Assembly: GCF_028532725.1 (NCBI RefSeq) | Contig: NZ_JAQKGU010000003.1 | Coordinates: forward strand, 1-64,000 | Length of the DNA: 64,000 nucleotides | Source of the DNA: Desulfovibrio sp. Fe33 | Lineage (GTDB): Bacteria; Desulfobacterota; Desulfovibrionia; Desulfovibrionales; Desulfovibrionaceae | Reading direction: 5' to 3' | Shown here: one piece after another, positions 60,719-64,000 of the stretch | How positions within the stretch are numbered: the stretch's first letter is position 1 | Layout: every line of letters starts with the position of its first letter | Program-made: the position numbers and the translations under genes | The notes under the pieces: generated by a model | What the model was told of the DNA's origin: nothing | The model's database searches: none | The model's input: only the letters and a program-made list of their open reading frames with translations

Positions 60719-61522
60719 ATGGCGGACCTTTATCAAGTCAGCAGGTCCGGCCCGTTCATTCTGGCCGGACCCTGCGCCATTGAGAGCAGGGAAATAGCCC
60801 TCGAAACCGCCGGCGTGCTCGCCGAACTGGCTTCGAGACTGAATATCCCCATCATTTACAAGAGTTCCTTCGACAAGGCCAACCGGACCTCCGTGACCAG
60901 TTTTCGCGGCCCTGGCCTGGAAAAGGGCCTGGATATCCTGGCCGAGGTGAAGCGGACCACAGGGTTGCCCGTGGTCACGGACATTCATCATCCGGAACAG
61001 GCCGCGCCTGTGGCCGAAGTGGCGGATGTCCTGCAGATCCCGGCGTTCCTGTGCCGTCAGACCGACCTGCTGGTGGCCGCGGCCGAAACGGGTCGGGTGG
61101 TCAACGTCAAGAAAGGGCAGTTCCTGGCCCCCTGGGACATGAGGAACGTGGTGGACAAGATTCGGTCCGTCGGCAATGACAAGGTCTGGCTGACCGAGCG
61201 GGGTTCCACCTACGGCTATAACAACCTGGTCGTGGATATGCGTTCCATTCCGCAAATGAAGGCGTTCGGTGTTCCCGTCGTCATGGACGCCACCCATTCG
61301 GTTCAGCTTCCCGGCGGGTTGGGCGGAGCTTCGGGCGGACAGCGGGAATACGTGTCCGTCTTGGCCTCGGCCGCCGTTGCCGCCGGGGCGGACGGCGTGT
61401 TCATGGAAGTCCATCCGAACCCGGACAAGGCGCTGTGCGACGGTCCCAACAGCCTGCCGCTCGCCGAGGTGGAGAGGCTTTTGAAAAGACTTCTGGCCTT
61501 GTGGGAGATCAATCGTGGCTGA
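60719..61522 (+). CDS. kdsA: 3-deoxy-8-phosphooctulonate synthase
   Basis: The 267-residue TIM-barrel enzyme has [25 protein letters not shown] and [15 protein letters not shown], matching KdsA. It condenses arabinose 5-phosphate with phosphoenolpyruvate for Kdo. It starts 3 bases after pyrG and overlaps kdsC by 8. Confidence 0.96.
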   Translation: MADLYQVSRSGPFILAGPCAIESREIALETAGVLAELASRLNIPIIYKSSFDKANRTSVTSFRGPGLEKGLDILAEVKRTTGLPVVTDIHHPEQAAPVAEVADVLQIPAFLCRQTDLLVAAAETGRVVNVKKGQFLAPWDMRNVVDKIRSVGNDKVWLTERGSTYGYNNLVVDMRSIPQMKAFGVPVVMDATHSVQLPGGLGGASGGQREYVSVLASAAVAAGADGVFMEVHPNPDKALCDGPNSLPLAEVERLLKRLLALWEINRG

Positions 61523-62039
61523 CGTGACCGCCCTGGCGCGGAAAGTCCGTCTGTTGGTGCTCGACGTCGATGGCGTGCTCACCGACGGCGGCCTTTATTA
61601 TGGCGAAGACGGCCTGCTCATGAAGCGATTCAATGTACAGGATGGTCTCGGAATCAAGGTGGCCCAGGCAATGGGGCTTGAGATTGGGGTCATTACCGGA
61701 TTGAACCAAGCTCCTGTGGAGAATCGAGTCCGGGAGCTGGGCATCAAATTCTATTACGCAGGCCATCACCGCAAGCTCCCGCTGTTTGAGGAGATATGCG
61801 AAAAGGCCGGTGTCGATCCGAGCGAAGCCGCTTTCATGGGCGACGACTGGATCGATCTGGCGGTGATGAAGCGCGCCGGTTTGGCCCTTTGCGTGCCCAA
61901 TGCCGTGCCCGAGGTGGTCGAGGCAGCCGATTGGATGTCCACTCGCAAAGGCGGGGAGGGCGCGGTTCGCGAAGCCATCTCTTTCATCCTCGAAGCCAAG
62001 GGCCTCAAGGAACAAGCCCTCAAATACTGGGTGGATTAG
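61515..62039 (+). CDS. kdsC: 3-deoxy-8-phosphooctulonate phosphatase
   Basis: The 174-residue HAD enzyme carries [16 protein letters not shown] (nucleophile Asp), [13 protein letters not shown] and [16 protein letters not shown]. It removes the phosphate from Kdo 8-phosphate. It overlaps kdsA and its stop touches the lptC start. Confidence 0.94.
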   Translation: MADVTALARKVRLLVLDVDGVLTDGGLYYGEDGLLMKRFNVQDGLGIKVAQAMGLEIGVITGLNQAPVENRVRELGIKFYYAGHHRKLPLFEEICEKAGVDPSEAAFMGDDWIDLAVMKRAGLALCVPNAVPEVVEAADWMSTRKGGEGAVREAISFILEAKGLKEQALKYWVD

Positions 62040-62657
62040 ATGAAAAGCCGTCCGGCTCTGATTCTGCTCGTCATCTTCGCTCTTGGGCTGCTTCTTGGCG
62101 TAGGCGTCAACGAACTCTTTCTTTCCGATCCCATTCTGGAATCGAATGACGCCGCAGACCATGCCCCTGTGTCCCGCGAAGCCATGTTCGCCGACGCCGA
62201 TATTTCAGCCGAGGACATCGAACTGGTGCAGGGCAAGCAGGGGAGTCTGGACTGGAAACTCCTGGCCAAGAGCGCGAAATATAATCAGGAGCTCGGTGTC
62301 ATTGCCGTGGAATTCCCCCAGCTCACCGCCTTTTTCGGCGATGACCGCCAGGAGGTCTATGTCCAGTCCGAGCGCGGCGAGGTGGACCAGGGAAATGACA
62401 ACCTCACGTTGTACGACAGGGTTCGCGGTCGATTCGGAGATCTGGCCCTGGACGCGCAGCAGCTTGATTATGTGGGGGCGATAGGTAAGGTGTACCTCAA
62501 GGGCGGCGTTTCGTTGCGTCGTCCCGACATGACCGTCCAGGCGAAGGCCCTGGAGATCGATCTTGTCACGAGACAACTGGTGGCCGCGGGCGGCGTGGAA
62601 GCGTTGCTGGCCCCCGAAGGGCTGGATGGAAGCCCTTTGCAAGACGACAAGGAATAA
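62040..62657 (+). CDS. lptC: LPS export system protein LptC
   Basis: The 205-residue protein has an N-terminal membrane anchor (residues 5-22) followed by a beta-jellyroll with VQGKQGSLDWKLLAKSAKYN and KGGVSLRRPDMTVQAKALEI. It connects the LptBFG transporter to LptA in the periplasm. It starts directly after kdsC. Confidence 0.88.
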   Translation: MKSRPALILLVIFALGLLLGVGVNELFLSDPILESNDAADHAPVSREAMFADADISAEDIELVQGKQGSLDWKLLAKSAKYNQELGVIAVEFPQLTAFFGDDRQEVYVQSERGEVDQGNDNLTLYDRVRGRFGDLALDAQQLDYVGAIGKVYLKGGVSLRRPDMTVQAKALEIDLVTRQLVAAGGVEALLAPEGLDGSPLQDDKE

Positions 62658-62661
62658 GACG

Positions 62662-63501
62662 TTGCTGAATACGGTTCGCCAAACGGTTCTTTTGCTGATG
62701 CTGGTTTTGCTCCTGGTTCCGGCAGGAGCCATGGCCCAGGATTGGGGTAATGTGTCCGAAGCCACTGTCAACCTCAATGTCCGCAAGGAGCCTGCGCCGG
62801 GTTCCGCTCATGTGGTCACCCTGACCAAGGGGGAGCGGGTGAGGACCGACTTTCCGCAAAATGGATGGGTGGCCGTATTCAAGCTTGAAGAACAGGAGCG
62901 GGACCTGTCCAAAGCCATCGGGTATGCCAACGCAAAATATTTCAAGACAGTCCAGGTGAAGAAGGCTGAGCCGACGCCCGCTGCCGCTCCGAAACTCGAC
63001 TCCGGCGAAGGCGAGGTCAAGGCGCCTGTTGCCGTGACTCCGCCGCCCGCGCCGGTGCAGGTGGGCATTGATCCAAGCCGTGTGCCGGTAAAGATCACGT
63101 CCGATCGCATGACCTACGACGAGGCGGGCAAGATAATTTCCTTTGTGGGCAATGTGGTCGCCATTCACGGCGAGCTTACCCTTTGGGCCGACAAGCTTTC
63201 GGCCTACCTTCTGGCGAGCGGGCAGAGAAAATTCTCGGCCGACAGCATTGAGCGTATTGTCGCCGAGGGTAATGTCCGGGCGAAGAAGGGGAATACCGAG
63301 GGGACCTGCGGAAGGCTGACGTATATGGTCGGTCCGCAGCTTCTCAAGATGGAGCAGAATCCCAAATTGCAGGACGGTCCCAATTCCCTGACGGGCGAAG
63401 TCATCAATTTCCATATCAAGGACGACCGGTCCGAGGTCATCGGTGGCGAGCAGCGCGTCAAGGCCATCTTCATGACTCCCGGCAACGTGAAGGTGCAATA
63501 G
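62662..63501 (+). CDS. lptA: LptA-family periplasmic LPS-bridge protein with an N-terminal SH3-like domain (TTG start)
   Basis: The protein has 279 residues from TTG 62662, which has AAGGA 8 bases upstream; the ATG-started frame at 62563 lies inside lptC. A signal peptide ends at AMAQD. Residues of about 27-95 are a bacterial SH3-like domain (ATVNLNVRKEPAPGSAHVV; GWVAVFKLEE), then a Pro/Ala linker, then an LptA/OstA domain (about 148-275) beginning ITSDRMTYDEAGKIISFVGNV. LptA forms the periplasmic bridge for LPS. The SH3-like extension is unusual. Confidence 0.88.
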   Translation: MLNTVRQTVLLLMLVLLLVPAGAMAQDWGNVSEATVNLNVRKEPAPGSAHVVTLTKGERVRTDFPQNGWVAVFKLEEQERDLSKAIGYANAKYFKTVQVKKAEPTPAAAPKLDSGEGEVKAPVAVTPPPAPVQVGIDPSRVPVKITSDRMTYDEAGKIISFVGNVVAIHGELTLWADKLSAYLLASGQRKFSADSIERIVAEGNVRAKKGNTEGTCGRLTYMVGPQLLKMEQNPKLQDGPNSLTGEVINFHIKDDRSEVIGGEQRVKAIFMTPGNVKVQ

Positions 63502-64000
63502 ATGGGCGAAGGTCTTCGCGCAACCAACCTGTCCAAGCGGTACGGCCAGAAAGAGGTCGTGCACGGCATCAACATTGAGCTTCACCCCCGGGAAGTCGTC
63601 GGTCTGCTCGGGCCAAACGGCGCGGGAAAAACCACGACGTTCTACATGCTTGTAGGCATCGTGCGGCCCAACACCGGAGTTGTGACCCTTGACGGGAAGG
63701 AGCTTACGGACAAGCCTCTGCACGAACGCGCGAGGCTCGGGGTGAGCTACCTCCCGCAGGAAAGCTCGATCTTCAAGAAACTGACCGTGCGCCAGAATTT
63801 GGAGATCATCCTCGAACAGACTTCCATGACTTCCAAGGAGCAGCGGGCCAGGGCGGACGAGCTGCTTGAGATGTTCACCATCACCAAGCTGGCGGATCAG
63901 GCGGCCATGTTCCTGTCCGGCGGCGAGCGCCGCAGGCTGGAAATAGCCCGGGCGCTGATCCTCGACCCACAGTTCATTCTTCTCGATGAGCCGTTCGCAG
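63502..64000 (+). CDS. lptB: LPS export ABC transporter ATP-binding protein LptB (partial, runs off the right edge)
   Basis: The first 166 codons are present: ATPase start [20 protein letters not shown], Walker [11 protein letters not shown]-loop SYLPQESS, signature [16 protein letters not shown] and Walker [10 protein letters not shown], at which the window ends. It powers LPS extraction. It starts directly after lptA. Confidence 0.94.
   Translation, partial: MGEGLRATNLSKRYGQKEVVHGINIELHPREVVGLLGPNGAGKTTTFYMLVGIVRPNTGVVTLDGKELTDKPLHERARLGVSYLPQESSIFKKLTVRQNLEIILEQTSMTSKEQRARADELLEMFTITKLADQAAMFLSGGERRRLEIARALILDPQFILLDEPFA

Overview
The window is GC-rich chromosome of a Gram-negative, anaerobic deltaproteobacterium. 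It most resembles the Desulfovibrionaceae (Desulfovibrio / Pseudodesulfovibrio type), although no 16S gene is present. Supporting signs are a Tol-Pal system, Kdo and Lpt lipopolysaccharide genes, a two-subunit 2-oxoacid:ferredoxin oxidoreductase, a 59-residue single-cluster ferredoxin, a DsrE-like sulfur protein, an AccA-AccD fused carboxyltransferase and a TSCPD protein. The taxon is an inference from gene content.

Layout. 1-3.4 kb: tail of tolQ, then tolR, tolA, tolB and pal, closed by a strong terminator. 3.6-9.3 kb: pgpA, a GNAT acetyltransferase, a methyltransferase, a small conserved protein, maf, a MotB-like/MotA-like pair in reversed order and glucokinase. 9.4-14.7 kb: a purine salvage cluster of gpt followed by a BMP-type nucleoside/purine ABC importer, with a hairpin leader before gpt. 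14.8-16.4 kb: a polar amino-acid ABC binding protein and permease without an ATPase. 16.4-16.8 kb: two copies of a roughly 120-bp dispersed repeat. 16.8-19 kb: MarR regulator, DsrE-like protein, YgdI-like lipoprotein, amidohydrolase. 19-23.2 kb (minus): aminotransferase, homoserine dehydrogenase, an ApgM-family enzyme that is probably the homoserine kinase, and a YbgC-type thioesterase. 23.4-34.5 kb (plus): ilvE, dnaX, ybaB, recR, recD2, ferritin, korA/korB, ettA. 34.8-41 kb (minus): an EAL-CBS-GGDEF protein, AccA-AccD fusion and biotin carboxylase. 41-47.5 kb: FAD oxidoreductase, TauE/SafE permease, ferredoxin, DUF1499 lipoprotein, EamA transporter, alkyltransferase-like protein, a 1.3-kb gene-poor stretch with a CRP-like palindrome, and the TSCPD protein.

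48.4-56.86 kb is a mobile island integrated into the 3' end of tRNA-Ser(CGA). A P4-type integrase lies beside the tRNA. A 27-bp direct repeat of the tRNA 3' end marks the far edge. A third, degenerate att copy divides the region into a small inner remnant (HNH-like gene plus a serine-recombinase fragment) and a larger element (integrase, two related small helical proteins, an unknown 276-residue protein, AlpA-like regulator, Toprim-DUF3987 primase, ERCC4 nuclease). Each att copy carries its own tRNA-type terminator, which suggests two successive insertions. Between two cargo genes lies a compact three-way-junction RNA-like structure that I do not recognise.

57-64 kb returns to core genome: a NifX/NifB-like iron-molybdenum cofactor protein, tadA and purQ on the minus strand, then pyrG, kdsA, kdsC, lptC, lptA (with an extra SH3-like domain) and the start of lptB on the plus strand.
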